From Promicromonospora umidemergens (GTDB taxonomy: Bacteria; Actinomycetota; Actinomycetes; Actinomycetales; Cellulomonadaceae), in contig NZ_JAMTCT010000002.1 in the NCBI RefSeq assembly GCF_024171995.1, positions 423,458 to 487,457 on the forward strand: a stretch of DNA of 64,000 bases, written 5' to 3'. The translations under genes were made by a program, and so were the position numbers. The notes beneath the pieces are model-generated. The model did no database searches and was not told the origin of the DNA. It saw nothing but the letters and a program-made list of their open reading frames with translations. Shown one piece after another: positions 16,041-25,604 of the stretch (position 1 is the stretch's first letter; each line of letters begins with the position of its first letter).

Positions 16041-17011
16041 GAGGCTCCTCCGTAGTAGACGTGCCGTCCGACCAGGCGGAACGTCATGAGTGATGCGATC
16101 GCGATGATGATGAAGAGCACCCATCCGATGGCGCTCGCGTACCCGAGCTCGAAGTTGTAGAACGCGGTGGTGTACAGGTAGACGCCGGAGACGAGCGTGG
16201 ATCCCGCCGGGTCACCGTTGGCTCCCGCCAGGACGAACGCCTGCGTGAAGTACTGGAATCCGGCGATGAGGCCGGTGACGAGGCCGAACAGCAGGTGCGG
16301 GCTGATGAACGGAAGGGTGACGGCGTGGAATCGAGCCCAGGCCCCCGCCCCGTCGATGGTCGCCTGTTCGCGGAGCTCCTGCGGCACTCCCTGCAGGCCT
16401 GCCAGCAGGATGATCATGAGGTTGCCGACGCCCCAGAGGCCGAAGATGATCAGCGCAGGCTTCGACCACGCGGGGTCGCTGAGCCAGCCCGGACCCTGGA
16501 TGCCCACCGAGCCCAGCAGGTTGTTGAGGATGCCGTACTGGGGGTCGAGCACGTAGGTCCACACGACGGCGGCCGCGACGATCGGCACGATCGAGGGGAG
16601 GAAGAAGATCACCCGGTAGACCGACATCCCACGCGCCCGCAGGTTGAGCAGCAGCGCGAGCCCGAGCGCGACGGCGAGCCCGAGGGGGACGGAGGCGACA
16701 GCGAGAATCGTGGTATTCGTCAGGGACATCCACCAGCTCGAGTCGTGGAGCAGCTCGCGGTAGTTCTGCAGTCCCACGAAGCTGGTTCGGCCACCGACCA
16801 GCGACACGTCCGTCAGGCTGTTGAAGAGCGACGTGGTCACCGGTGCGAGGGTGAACAGGACCAGCCCGATGATCGCGGGGGACGTGAAGACCAGACCCCA
16901 GAAGAAGTTGTGCTTCTGTCGTCGGGTCCGCGGGATCCAGGGCTGCCGGGCCGGCGTCGCACGAGGTGTGGGTACGGTGGTCCGTGCGGGGTGCGTCGTC
17001 GCCGTTGTCAT
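16037..17011 (-). CDS. Carbohydrate ABC transporter permease (MalF/UgpA type)
   Basis: A 324-residue permease: a 40-residue Thr/Pro/Arg-rich cytoplasmic tail, then six membrane segments and the EAA loop EQATIDGAGAWARFHAVTLP. Forms the channel with the MalG-type partner. ATG 17011 overlaps the stop of the binding-protein gene as ATGA. Confidence 0.93.
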   Translation of the reverse strand: MTTATTHPARTTVPTPRATPARQPWIPRTRRQKHNFFWGLVFTSPAIIGLVLFTLAPVTTSLFNSLTDVSLVGGRTSFVGLQNYRELLHDSSWWMSLTNTTILAVASVPLGLAVALGLALLLNLRARGMSVYRVIFFLPSIVPIVAAAVVWTYVLDPQYGILNNLLGSVGIQGPGWLSDPAWSKPALIIFGLWGVGNLMIILLAGLQGVPQELREQATIDGAGAWARFHAVTLPFISPHLLFGLVTGLIAGFQYFTQAFVLAGANGDPAGSTLVSGVYLYTTAFYNFELGYASAIGWVLFIIIAIASLMTFRLVGRHVYYGGAS

Positions 17012-18432
17012 GACCCGTTCCTCTCGCGGAACTCGTCCCATTCCGCATTGGTGATCTCCGAGACGCGCTGCATCGCCCGCTCGGGGCTGATCCGGCCGAA
17101 GATCGCCTGGCCGACGAAGATGTCCAGCTGCTGGGTGTAGGTGGCGGCGACGGGGATGGGCGGGCGCACGTTCTGGGCGTCCCGCAGCGCCTCTGCGAAG
17201 ATTCCGAGCGTGGGGTCCTGCTCGAGCTTCGCGAGCGCCGGCGCCTGGACGATCCCCGGGATGTTGGACATCTCCTCGTAGTTCTTCGAGGTGCCTTCCG
17301 GGGACGTCGTCACCCACCGGATGAAGTCCCAGGCCGCGTCCGGATCCTTGGCCTTCGAGGGGATGAACATGTTCCACCCCCCGATCCAGGTGGCGCTGCC
17401 CGGCTCTCCGTACCCTTCGGCGAACGGGAACGGCACAGAGGCCAGCTTGATGTCGGAGTTCTGTGCGAGGTTGCTGGCATCGTTGGCCGTCATCGGCATC
17501 ATGGCGACGTTCCCGGTGCCAAGGACGGGCAAGGAGAATCCTGGTGGGGTGACGGCGACGTTGCCTGCCCCGCCCATCCGTTCGGTGAAGTCGCAGATCC
17601 ACTCCAGCGCGGTCACGACCGCCGGGCTTTCCGGGGTCACCCGAGCGTTGTCCTGCGAGACGAAGTGCGCGCCGTAGGCGAAGCCGATCGTGTACAGCGA
17701 GTTGCTGTAGCCGTAGTAGTTCCAGGGCATGGTGCCGATCCGGGTGGCGCGGCCGCCCTCGCGGCGCAGGATCGCGTCGCTCATGCGTGACAGGTCGTCG
17801 AGGGTGACGGGAGGGGATTGCGGGTCGAGGCCTGCCTCGGCCAGCAGTGCCGGGTTGTAGAAGAGCGGGAAGTTGGGGTCGACCATCGCGGGCATCGAGT
17901 AGACGCTTCCGGTGACGCTCATCGCGTTCCACACCGTGGGGTGGAAGTTCTGCTCGCCCAGACCCGAGGCGGCGAGGTACGGGCCGAGGTCGGTCGTCAC
18001 GCCCAGCCCTGTCAGCTGCGGATATTGCTCCGGGGTGACGAAGGCCACGTCCGGTGGGCTCTCGGAGGCGATCGCCGTCAGGAGGCGTACCTGCGTGTCG
18101 GGCGAGGGAGGCGCGAAGGTGATGCGCACGGCGACCTCGTCCTGGATCTCTTCGTAGAGCTCGGCCATGGCGACCCATGCCTTGCCCGCACGGCCGCCCC
18201 AGAGGTTGTACATCTCGATGGTTCGGGGTCGACCGCCGGCCGGCTGCTTGTCGAGCGCTCCGGAGAGCTCCGCGGCTCCGACGCCGTCGCTCACGACCGT
18301 GCAGCCGGCCAGGCTCCCAGCGCCGACGAGGGCACCAAGGAGCACCGCGCGGCGGGAGACCGCCCAGGAGGGGGTTGTGGTGGGACGAAGGCCGAAGGGC
18401 GACATCTTCGATCGCGGGCGCGCTTCTGCCAT
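17008..18432 (-). CDS. Extracellular solute-binding lipoprotein of sugar ABC transporter
   Basis: A 474-residue family-1 binding protein. Residues 1-44 include a twin-Arg-like SRRAVLLGALVGAG segment and the lipobox LAGC, giving a lipid-anchored binding protein; the mature part begins EMYNLWGGRAGKAW, and contains the usual FxRY-like substrate clefts (GGWNMFIPSKAKDPDAAWDF). The ATG at 18432 follows AGGAG. First gene of a three-gene import operon. Which sugar is bound cannot be read from the sequence. Confidence 0.9.
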   Translation of the reverse strand: MAEARPRSKMSPFGLRPTTTPSWAVSRRAVLLGALVGAGSLAGCTVVSDGVGAAELSGALDKQPAGGRPRTIEMYNLWGGRAGKAWVAMAELYEEIQDEVAVRITFAPPSPDTQVRLLTAIASESPPDVAFVTPEQYPQLTGLGVTTDLGPYLAASGLGEQNFHPTVWNAMSVTGSVYSMPAMVDPNFPLFYNPALLAEAGLDPQSPPVTLDDLSRMSDAILRREGGRATRIGTMPWNYYGYSNSLYTIGFAYGAHFVSQDNARVTPESPAVVTALEWICDFTERMGGAGNVAVTPPGFSLPVLGTGNVAMMPMTANDASNLAQNSDIKLASVPFPFAEGYGEPGSATWIGGWNMFIPSKAKDPDAAWDFIRWVTTSPEGTSKNYEEMSNIPGIVQAPALAKLEQDPTLGIFAEALRDAQNVRPPIPVAATYTQQLDIFVGQAIFGRISPERAMQRVSEITNAEWDEFRERNGS

Positions 18433-18463
18433 GGAGATCTCCTGTCGACGCTGACGGGCGAAC

Positions 18464-18477
18464 TTGGAACGTTTCAA
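18464..18477 (-). promoter_or_regulatory. CG-centred palindrome upstream of sugar operon (LacI-type operator)
   Basis: TTGGAACGTTTCAA is a 14-bp palindrome with a single mismatched pair, centred on CG, lying 32 bases before the binding-protein start. The CG centre is typical of LacI-family operators; no LacI gene is adjacent here, so the repressor would act in trans. Confidence 0.55.
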
Positions 18478-18585
18478 ACTGCCGTGATTCTGCAGTTGCC
18501 CACTAACCGAGTCAAGACTTCGCCAGTAAGTGTGCAGATATTTGTGGACGTCGGCCGATATTGGGCAAGCCGCATCCCGAGGCCG

Positions 18586-19508
18586 TCATTCCGTGGTGCG
18601 GAGCGAACGTCCGGCTCGTAACGACCGGGTCTCTGCTCGGAACTGACGGGGCGACCTGCCCATGAGCCGTCGGAACGTCCTGCCGAAATTGGACAGGTCG
18701 TAGAAGCCGCTGCTTCGGGCGATGGCCGCGATCGGGTCGTCGGTCGCCTGGAGCAGGCTGATGGCGTAGCGGATGCGCAGGCGCGCGATGTACTCGCTCG
18801 ACGAGAGCCCCACGACCTTGGTGAAGCGAGCGGAGAAGTACGTCCGCTCCAGCTGGGCGCGCTCGGCCAGGGATGCCAGGGTGTGCGTCTCGCGACAGTT
18901 CCGGTCGAGCCAGTCGCGCACGGCGATGATGCGGTCGTCCGACGGGGAGGTCCGTTCGGTCGCCTTCATCAGCCCGCGGTCGATCACCGCGTGCGCACAG
19001 GTCGCGAGCAGGGCCGTACGCAGAGCGGACAGCAGGTCCAGGCCTCGCGGACGGGCTGTCTCCTGCACGAGCAGGTCGAGCTGGGCTCGACGTTGTCGGA
19101 CGGCGCGAGCCGGACCTGGGCGAAGTCCGTGGTGAGCAACCCTGGTGCCGACGGCAGGGGGATGAAGGCTGCCAGCGCTTCGTCGAGCGGAGGCTGCAGG
19201 TCCGGCAGCGGGTGCAGGTCGGGGTCGATGAAGACGTTCACGACGTTCAGGCCGTTCTCGTCGGTGAGGAGACTGTGCTTCTGTCCGGTCACCGTCACCG
19301 CGACCGATGGCGACACGATCTTGTGCGTCGTGTCGCCCATGAGGTGCTGCCCCTCGCCGGACAGCACGAAGGTCAGGAGCACGACGTCCAGGTGGTGGGG
19401 GTCCAGCTCGGGGTTGACGAAGCGCGGGTAGCGCTCTGCGGCCACCCCCGCGTGCCGCAGGCTCGGGAAGTGCTCCCGCAGGCGCCTCGCCGGTCGCGAC
19501 GTCGACAT
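18586..19508 (-). pseudogene. AraC-family regulator split by a single-base frameshift
   Basis: From ATG 19508 the first frame encodes a cupin-like sensor (MSTSRPARRLREHF, VVLLTFVLSGEGQHLMGDTT, NVVNVFIDPDLHPLPDLQPP, to FAQVRLAPSDNVE). The second frame, entered near 19083-19088, continues directly with AQLDLLVQETARP and a complete two-HTH AraC domain (TLASLAERAQLERTYFSARF, DPIAAIARSSGFYDLSNFGR). Adding one base (GAGGCC instead of GAGCC) would join the two. So this is either a very recent pseudogene or a sequencing error. It lies between the sugar import operon and the P450 operon and is divergent from the latter. Confidence 0.85.
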
Positions 19509-19634
19509 GGTCCTGGTCCCTCGATCCTGTCGGAGGCCAACATCCTCGCCAAGCTGCCCAAGATACGCCGTGTCTGCTGCAGATAGCGCGCATATCGTGG
19601 TGGGCATCGCCCCCACCCGAAGGAGGGTCATCTC

Positions 19635-19823
19635 GTGCTGCAGATCGATGTCGATGCCGACTCGTGCGTCGGAGCAGGACAGTGCACGCTCACGGCGCCG
19701 GACGTCTTCGACCAGGACGACAGCGGGATCGTCATGCTCCTGACCGACGACGTCCCCGATACCTCGGAGGTGCGGGAGGCCGCTGCGCTCTGCCCTGCTC
19801 GCGCCATCAAGATCAGGGAGTGA
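19635..19823 (+). CDS. Small ferredoxin serving a P450
   Basis: A 62-residue ferredoxin with Cys 11, Cys 17 and Cys 53 (DSCVGAGQC ... ALCPARAI), the pattern of the [3Fe-4S]/[4Fe-4S] ferredoxins encoded next to actinobacterial cytochromes P450. It ferries electrons from the reductase to the P450 haem. GTG 19635 follows AAGGAGGG. First gene of a three-gene electron-transfer operon; four bases separate it from the reductase gene. Confidence 0.93.
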   Translation: MLQIDVDADSCVGAGQCTLTAPDVFDQDDSGIVMLLTDDVPDTSEVREAAALCPARAIKIRE

Positions 19824-19826
19824 CCC

Positions 19827-20984
19827 ATGACCCGAGTGGTCGTCGTCGGGGCCTCCGTCGCAGGGGTCACCCTGGTGCAGGGACTGCGTGAGCTGGGGTT
19901 CGCCGGCGAGATCGTCCTGCTCGACGCCGAGAGCGGGCGGCCGTACCAGCGGCCGCCGTTGTCCAAGGAGATACTGCTGGGGACCAGCCCGGAACGCGCT
20001 GACCTCGTCGACGAAGCAGGTCTGGAGTCGATCGGCGTGGACTTCCGGCCCGGTGAGACGGCAGAACGGATCGACGTGGCTGATCGGCGATTGCTGACGG
20101 CTCGCGGGAAGCTCCCGTACGACCACGTGGTGATCGCGAGCGGCGCAGCACCCACGGTTCCCGCTGAGCTTCGCCACCTCGTGGACGACGGAGCTCACCT
20201 GCTCAGGACTCGGCGCGATGCCGCTGCTCTCGCAGCCGTGCTCCGCAGCGAGCGGAGCCTGATGGTGATCGGTGGAGGTGTGCTCGGCTCGGAGATCTGT
20301 TCGGCGGCAGTATCCGCAGGGCTCCGCACGATCCTTCTTGCGCGTCCTACGCCGGCGATCGGGCCGCTGCACGGAGTGTTCGCTGCACCACTGATCCCGC
20401 TGCATCGAGCCCATGGCGTGGAGGTCAGGACGGAGCCGGCACGGGTGGACCGGTCCGCCGGCGGCTGGACCGCCGATGGCGGTGACCACCCGGCGCTCGC
20501 CGACGCCGTGGCCCTCGCCGTCGGGGTCGATGCCACTGCCTGCTGGCTCGCGAATGCCCTACCGACGACCGTCGATGGCGTGCGGTGCGACACCTCGGGG
20601 CGGGTGGCACCAGGAGTGTGGGCCGTCGGAGACGTCGCCGATCGCGCGGGCGGCCGGTACGACGTCTCCCGGAGGACGCAGTCCGCTGCCATCGCCCAGG
20701 CTCGGGAGGTCGCGCGCCGGATCGTCGGCGCACCTCAGCAGCGCACGGCCGTCCCCTACTTCTGGACCGACCTCCACGGGATCCGGGTGCAGGCGGCAGG
20801 CCGCATCCCGCCCTCAGCAGAAGCACACGTGGTCGAGCGCGACGACGCCGGTACACCGGTCGCCTTTGCCGCTGTCGACCGCGGCCGGTGCGTCGGCGCG
20901 GCGGCGTGGGGATCAGCGCGGGGTTTCCGCCGCGCACGAGCGATGCTCGGCGACACGACGATCCCGCAGGAGGTCTCACGATGA
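19827..20984 (+). CDS. NAD(P)H:ferredoxin reductase (FAD-dependent, rubredoxin-reductase type)
   Basis: A 385-residue flavoprotein: FAD site VVVVGASVAGVTLVQGLREL at the start, NAD(P) site SLMVIGGGVLGSEICSAAVS near residue 145, FAD phosphate motif WAVGDVAD near residue 265, and a C-terminal redox domain with YFWTDLHGIRVQAAG. This is the reductase for the adjacent ferredoxin. Its stop overlaps the P450 start (ATGA). Confidence 0.93.
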   Translation: MTRVVVVGASVAGVTLVQGLRELGFAGEIVLLDAESGRPYQRPPLSKEILLGTSPERADLVDEAGLESIGVDFRPGETAERIDVADRRLLTARGKLPYDHVVIASGAAPTVPAELRHLVDDGAHLLRTRRDAAALAAVLRSERSLMVIGGGVLGSEICSAAVSAGLRTILLARPTPAIGPLHGVFAAPLIPLHRAHGVEVRTEPARVDRSAGGWTADGGDHPALADAVALAVGVDATACWLANALPTTVDGVRCDTSGRVAPGVWAVGDVADRAGGRYDVSRRTQSAAIAQAREVARRIVGAPQQRTAVPYFWTDLHGIRVQAAGRIPPSAEAHVVERDDAGTPVAFAAVDRGRCVGAAAWGSARGFRRARAMLGDTTIPQEVSR

Positions 20985-22189
20985 ACGGATATCCCGGAGG
21001 AGCCGGACAGCACGCGCTGCCGGCTGACTCGATGCCGACCCGACCGTCCCCGACGTTCGCGCGCTGGAGGGAGTCTGCCGCGCTCGTGCCCCTGGGCTTT
21101 CGAGACGGGCACGAAGGACTGCTCGTCACCCGGTACGAGGAGGCGAAGCTGGTCCTGTCCGATCCACGTTTCAGCCAGCAGCCGCAGCGCATGCCGAGAA
21201 GCGACGGTCCGGTCGAGGACGGTCGCCCCCCAGGCCCGTTGGACGAAGCCGGCGTCCTGGCTTCGTCCAGCGCGAACATCCTCGGCGTCGACGGCGCGGA
21301 ACATCTGCGGCTGAGACGTGCGATCACGCGACGCTTCACCGTCCGTTCCGGCCGGACGCATCGACCACGCATCGCGGAGATCGTCGCCGAAGAGCTGGAG
21401 AACCTGATCGGCGCCGGTCCCGTCGCTGATCTGCTGGCCCATTTCGCCGAGCCGATCTCGATCCGGGTCCACGCTCTGGTGCTCGGGGTGCCCGATCATC
21501 TCGTGGATCGCTACACGGCGTGCTTTCTCCACGGTGCGCCGCGACAGGAGCAGCACGACCTGCTCCGCGCCGCGCTCGACCACCGGCGTCAGCACCCGGG
21601 CGAGGACGTGATCAGCGATCTCCTTGCCGACGAGGACCTGTCCTCCGCCGAGGTCGAGGGACTTCTCCACATGCTGAGCCTGTCGGGACGAGACACGGTC
21701 GCCTACATGATCTCGACCGGTGTGGTCGCCCTTCTGGAGAGCCCGGAGCAGTACGGCATCCTCGTCGATGATCCCGATCTCGTTCCGGGGGCCGTCGAAG
21801 AGATCGTGCGCTACTGCACGATGTTCCTCACCGTGTTCCCGCGCACGGCCACCGAGGCCGTCGCGATCGGAGATCGCACCATCCCGGCCGGTACGACCGT
21901 CTCTGTGTCGACGGTGTCGGCGAACCGGGACGAGCGACGGTTCGCGGAGCCGGAGGTGCTCGATGTCCGCCGCGACGCCCGGGGTCACGTGGCATTCGGT
22001 CACGGCCCGCACGGCTGCATCGGTCAGCAGGTCGCTCGCGTCGAGCTCGACGAGGCCTTCCGCGCGCTCGTCACCCGCCTTCCGGACCTGCGGCTGGTGT
22101 CGACAGCGCAGCACGAGCCCAGCCCGCTCGCGAACCCGGTCGCCACCTACGCGGCCAGACCGGTCCTGGTCACGGGGTTGGATCGATGA
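20981..22189 (+). CDS. Cytochrome P450
   Basis: A 402-residue P450: I-helix LSGRDTVAYMI (the usual AGxDT is SGRDT here), K-helix ExxR in VEEIVRYCT, and haem-thiolate motif FGHGPHGCIG with the axial Cys near residue 349. It inserts oxygen into a substrate that cannot be identified from sequence. ATG 20981 has AGGAGGTCTC upstream. The gene is the last of the ferredoxin/reductase/P450 operon and overlaps the convergent MFS gene by 20 bases. The start of the operon is 126 bases from the AraC-type gene. Confidence 0.95.
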   Translation: MNGYPGGAGQHALPADSMPTRPSPTFARWRESAALVPLGFRDGHEGLLVTRYEEAKLVLSDPRFSQQPQRMPRSDGPVEDGRPPGPLDEAGVLASSSANILGVDGAEHLRLRRAITRRFTVRSGRTHRPRIAEIVAEELENLIGAGPVADLLAHFAEPISIRVHALVLGVPDHLVDRYTACFLHGAPRQEQHDLLRAALDHRRQHPGEDVISDLLADEDLSSAEVEGLLHMLSLSGRDTVAYMISTGVVALLESPEQYGILVDDPDLVPGAVEEIVRYCTMFLTVFPRTATEAVAIGDRTIPAGTTVSVSTVSANRDERRFAEPEVLDVRRDARGHVAFGHGPHGCIGQQVARVELDEAFRALVTRLPDLRLVSTAQHEPSPLANPVATYAARPVLVTGLDR

Positions 22190-23399
22190 GCTCGACCCGT
22201 GCCTCCTGCCTGGTGCCCCGCGCGGCGATCGCCGCGACGACGAGCAGCCCCATGACCACGAGCATCGCCTGCCGCAGCCCGGCATGCTCGCCGAGGAACC
22301 CGAGCAGCGGCGGGCCGACGAGGAAGGCGAGGTAGCCGCAGGTCGCGACCGCGCTGACCCGCTCGGCGCCACGCTCGGGATCGTCGCCGGCCGCCGAGAT
22401 CGCCACCGGGAACCCGAGCGAGGCGCCGAGCCCCCAGAGCGCGACGGCGATCCCGGCCAGGACCGGGTTCGGCGCGAAGGCGACTCCCGCGACACCGATC
22501 GCCCCGCCCACGGCGCTGACGGACAGGACGGCCGCACGCCCGTAGCGGACCACGAAGGGGCCGCCCGCGAACCGGCCGACCGTCATGGCGAGCGCGAAGC
22601 CCGCGTAGACGAGCGACCCGCTGGTGGCGGAGACTCCGTGCCCGTCGACCATCAGCAGCGGGAGCCAGTCGTTCGCCGACCCCTCGGCGAAGGCCATCGC
22701 CAGCACGACGACACCGATGAGCAGGAGTCGCGAGTCGCGCCACACGGTGGGGCGGCGCACCTCGGCCCGCGAGGCGCCGTCGGCACGTCGCCCGCGCGTT
22801 CCCCGGGATACCCGCGGGGCGGGCGCCCTGCCCGTCCCGACAGGTATCCCAGGGAACGCCCACACCGCGAGGGCGGCCATGACGGCGACCACGGCCAGCA
22901 GGTGCCAGAGCACCGGGAACTGGACCGCGGTGAGCCCGATGCCCGCGAGCGCGCCCACCACGGTGCCGAGGCTGAAGCAGCCGTGGAGCAGTGGGAGAAC
23001 AGGCCGTCGGGTGGCGGTCTCCACCGCCGCGGCCTCGATGTTGAGGCCGATCTCCCCCGCCCCACCGCCGAGACCGACGAGCAGGAGTCCCGCGAAGACC
23101 CCCGCCGCCGTCGACGCGCCGGCGCCCAGGCCGACCACCCCGATGCCGACGACCGTGAGCACGGCGCCCACCACGATGACGGGTCGGGCTCCGTAACGCC
23201 GGACGAACGCACCCGCCGACAGGACACCGACCATCGATCCGACCGACAGCCCGAAGAGGATCAGGCCCATCCCGGCCGTCGACGCGTCCACCGCGTCTCG
23301 TACCGCGGGCGTGCGGGTCACCCACGAGGACAGGCCGATCCCCGTCAGCAGGGTCAGGGCGAACAGGGACAGCCGCAGACGGCGGTAGGGGTCGGCCAT
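22170..23399 (-). CDS. MFS transporter (sugar/drug exporter-like)
   Basis: A 409-residue protein with twelve hydrophobic segments and the MFS loop motif GAFVRRYGARPVIV after the second segment (and a counterpart GPFVVRYGRAAVL in the second half); the central cytoplasmic loop is Arg/Gly-rich. Resembles FucP/YfkF-like permeases of unknown substrate. Start is uncertain: ATG 23399 is used, with an in-frame ATG at 23417 overlapping a CGTACG-rich stretch that could be an operator. Confidence 0.85.
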   Translation of the reverse strand: MADPYRRLRLSLFALTLLTGIGLSSWVTRTPAVRDAVDASTAGMGLILFGLSVGSMVGVLSAGAFVRRYGARPVIVVGAVLTVVGIGVVGLGAGASTAAGVFAGLLLVGLGGGAGEIGLNIEAAAVETATRRPVLPLLHGCFSLGTVVGALAGIGLTAVQFPVLWHLLAVVAVMAALAVWAFPGIPVGTGRAPAPRVSRGTRGRRADGASRAEVRRPTVWRDSRLLLIGVVVLAMAFAEGSANDWLPLLMVDGHGVSATSGSLVYAGFALAMTVGRFAGGPFVVRYGRAAVLSVSAVGGAIGVAGVAFAPNPVLAGIAVALWGLGASLGFPVAISAAGDDPERGAERVSAVATCGYLAFLVGPPLLGFLGEHAGLRQAMLVVMGLLVVAAIAARGTRQEARVELIDPTP

Positions 23400-23554
23400 G
23401 AGGGTGATCGTACGCATGGAACGTACGAACGTACACATCCGCGCCGGAACGATTCGACGCCGGGGGCCGGGCCGATCCGGACGTCACCGACCGGGTACGC
23501 GCCAGCTCCCCTGGCACCCGGATCCCCTGGCGCCCAGTTCCCCCGGCGCAACGA

Positions 23555-24433
23555 TCAGACCAGCTCGCGCTCCCGGCCCGCCGTCGGCTCGGTCGGGGTG
23601 GGACCCCCGGCGGCGACGGGCACGGCCGGGCGACGGCTCGGCGCCGTCCGCCCGTGCGTCGCGTACATGGCCAGCCCGACGAAGACCAGGCCGCCCACGA
23701 GATTGCCGACCACCGTGGGGATCTCGTTCCACACCAGGTAGTCCACGATCGTGAAGTCGGCGCCGAGCATGAGGCCGGCCGGGAACAGGAACATGTTCAC
23801 GATCGAGTGCTCGAACCCCATGTAGAAGAACAGCATGACGGGCATCCACATCGCGACGACCTTGCCGAGCACGCTGGTCGACACCATCGCGAAGACCACA
23901 CCCGTCGACACCATCCAGTTGCACAGCACGCCGCGGACGAACAGCGTGAGCATCCCGGCGGCCCCGTGGTCGGCGTAGCCGACGGTCCGGCCCTCACCGA
24001 TCACCCCGATCGCCTGGCCCACCTCGCTGGGCTCCGTCGAGAACCCGTACGTGAAGTAGACGGCCATGAGGACGGCCACCATGATCGCGCCGGCCAGGTT
24101 TCCCACGAACACCAGGCCCCAGTTGCGCAGCACCGCGCGGACGGTGACGCCCGGCCGCTTGGCCAGCCAGGCCAGCGGCGCGAGCGTGAACACGCCGGTG
24201 AGCAGGTCGAACCCCAGCAGGTAGAGCATGCAGAAGCCCACGGGGAACAGGATCGCGCCGAGCAGCGGCTCGCCCGTCTCGGTCGAGACGGTGACGGCGA
24301 ACGCCGCGGCGATGGTGAGCAGGGCGGCGCCCATGAAGGCCCGGATCAACGTGTCCCGCGTCGACAGGTGCACCTTGGCCTCACCGGCGTCGATCATGCG
24401 GGTCACGAGGTCTGCTGGCTTCACATGGGTCAT
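23555..24433 (-). CDS. Formate/nitrite transporter (FNT) family channel
   Basis: A 292-residue channel with six membrane segments; the FNT signature regions GAALLTIAAAFAVTV, NWGLVFVGNLAGA and VRGVLCNWMVSTGV (the NWMV loop with Asn-Trp lining the pore) and the broken helix GFEHSIVNMFLFPAGL with the conserved His are present. Moves formate or nitrite as a pentamer. The C-terminal 40 residues are Arg/Pro-rich and disordered. Confidence 0.95.
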   Translation of the reverse strand: MTHVKPADLVTRMIDAGEAKVHLSTRDTLIRAFMGAALLTIAAAFAVTVSTETGEPLLGAILFPVGFCMLYLLGFDLLTGVFTLAPLAWLAKRPGVTVRAVLRNWGLVFVGNLAGAIMVAVLMAVYFTYGFSTEPSEVGQAIGVIGEGRTVGYADHGAAGMLTLFVRGVLCNWMVSTGVVFAMVSTSVLGKVVAMWMPVMLFFYMGFEHSIVNMFLFPAGLMLGADFTIVDYLVWNEIPTVVGNLVGGLVFVGLAMYATHGRTAPSRRPAVPVAAGGPTPTEPTAGRERELV

Positions 24434-24541
24434 GACGGGAGACTCGCGAAGGCGGGTTTCGCGCCGCGAGCCGCGGCGTTACGTTCACGGCGCTTTTTCC
24501 TCACCACCCGCTGCCCGACGCCGAGAGCGGTGCTCCGCCCG

Positions 24542-25480
24542 TCAGCCGACGCCGATGTGCGGCATCAGGTCGAGGCGCTCCAGGATCACTCCCTCGCGCA
24601 GCGCCCAGGGGCAGATCTCGAGCTCGGCCAGGTCGAAGACGTCCATGCACGCCTCGGCCACCAGCGCGCCCGGCACGATCTGGTGGGCCCTGCCCGGTGA
24701 GACGCCGGGCAGGCCGGCCAGGTCGTCGGCCTCCATGGTGGTGAGCTCGTCGAGGCGTTCGCGCAGGGTCTCGAGCCGCAGCACCCGGCGCACCAGCGGC
24801 CCGTCGCCCGCCGGGGCGGCCCCGCAGATGCGCGCCAGCGAACGGAAGGTCTTCGAGGTCGCGGCCGCACGGTCGGGCCGCCCGCCGCGGAGCAGGTTCC
24901 CGGCGTTCTGCGCGATCTCGGCGCGCAGGTCGCGGCGCAGGTCGCGGAGCGCCCCGGCGTCGGGCAGGCTCCCGAAGTGCGTGCGGGCGAGGCGGGCCGC
25001 CCCGAGCGGGAGCGACCACGCGGCGTCGGGCGCCTCGTCCGCTCCGCCGGCGATCTCCAGGGAGCCACCGCCGATGTCGAACACGGCCAGCCGCCCGGCC
25101 GACCAGCCGAACCACCGGCGCACGGCCAGGAACGTCAGCCGGGCCTCGTCCTCGCCGCTGAGCACCTGAAGCCGCACCCCCGTGCGGTCGAGCACCGTCC
25201 TGAGCACCGTCTCGGAGTTCACGGCGTCGCGCACGGCGGACGTCGCGAACGCCAGCGTCTCGGCGCAGCCCCGTTCCTCGGCGACCCGCATGGCCTGCGC
25301 GGTGAACTCCACGAGGGCGTCGACCCCCGCCTGGCCGACGACACCCTGGTCGTCCAGGTGCTCCGCGAGCCGCAGCGGCTCCTTGTGGAAGGAGGCGGGC
25401 AACGGCGCCGCGCCGCCATGGGCATCCACGACCAGCAGGTGTCCCGTGTTAGAACCGATGTCAAGCACGCCCAGACGCAT
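24542..25480 (-). CDS. Ppx/GppA family phosphatase
   Basis: A 312-residue ASKHA-fold enzyme: phosphate-1 motif VLDIGSNTGHLLVVDA, catalytic loop ATSAVRDAVN, phosphate-2 motif FDIGGGSLEIAGG and the adenosine-like motif. It lies in the length class of exopolyphosphatase/guanosine pentaphosphatase single-domain enzymes that degrade polyphosphate or pppGpp. Not part of a visible operon; a 125-bp divergent gap separates it from the protease. Confidence 0.93.
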   Translation of the reverse strand: MRLGVLDIGSNTGHLLVVDAHGGAAPLPASFHKEPLRLAEHLDDQGVVGQAGVDALVEFTAQAMRVAEERGCAETLAFATSAVRDAVNSETVLRTVLDRTGVRLQVLSGEDEARLTFLAVRRWFGWSAGRLAVFDIGGGSLEIAGGADEAPDAAWSLPLGAARLARTHFGSLPDAGALRDLRRDLRAEIAQNAGNLLRGGRPDRAAATSKTFRSLARICGAAPAGDGPLVRRVLRLETLRERLDELTTMEADDLAGLPGVSPGRAHQIVPGALVAEACMDVFDLAELEICPWALREGVILERLDLMPHIGVG

Positions 25481-25604
25481 GGAGCAGACGCTACCGCGAT
25501 CGCCTCTACCGAGGCGCTCGGGAGGGGTCCCGCGGTGATCTGGGTACTTTTCGGTCAGGACGGCCAAACGGCCTAATCCGTACATCCACCCCGAAAGGAT
25601 CACA

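Noticed and set aside
22170-22189. Overlap of P450 and MFS genes as annotation error
   Set aside because: Both proteins keep family-typical C-termini; a 20-bp tail overlap between convergent genes is plausible here and seen elsewhere in the window (15159, 31910, 52699).
20756-22537. Minus-strand frame of 593 codons opposite the P450
   Set aside because: Shadow of the P450 and its neighbour; no recognisable motif.
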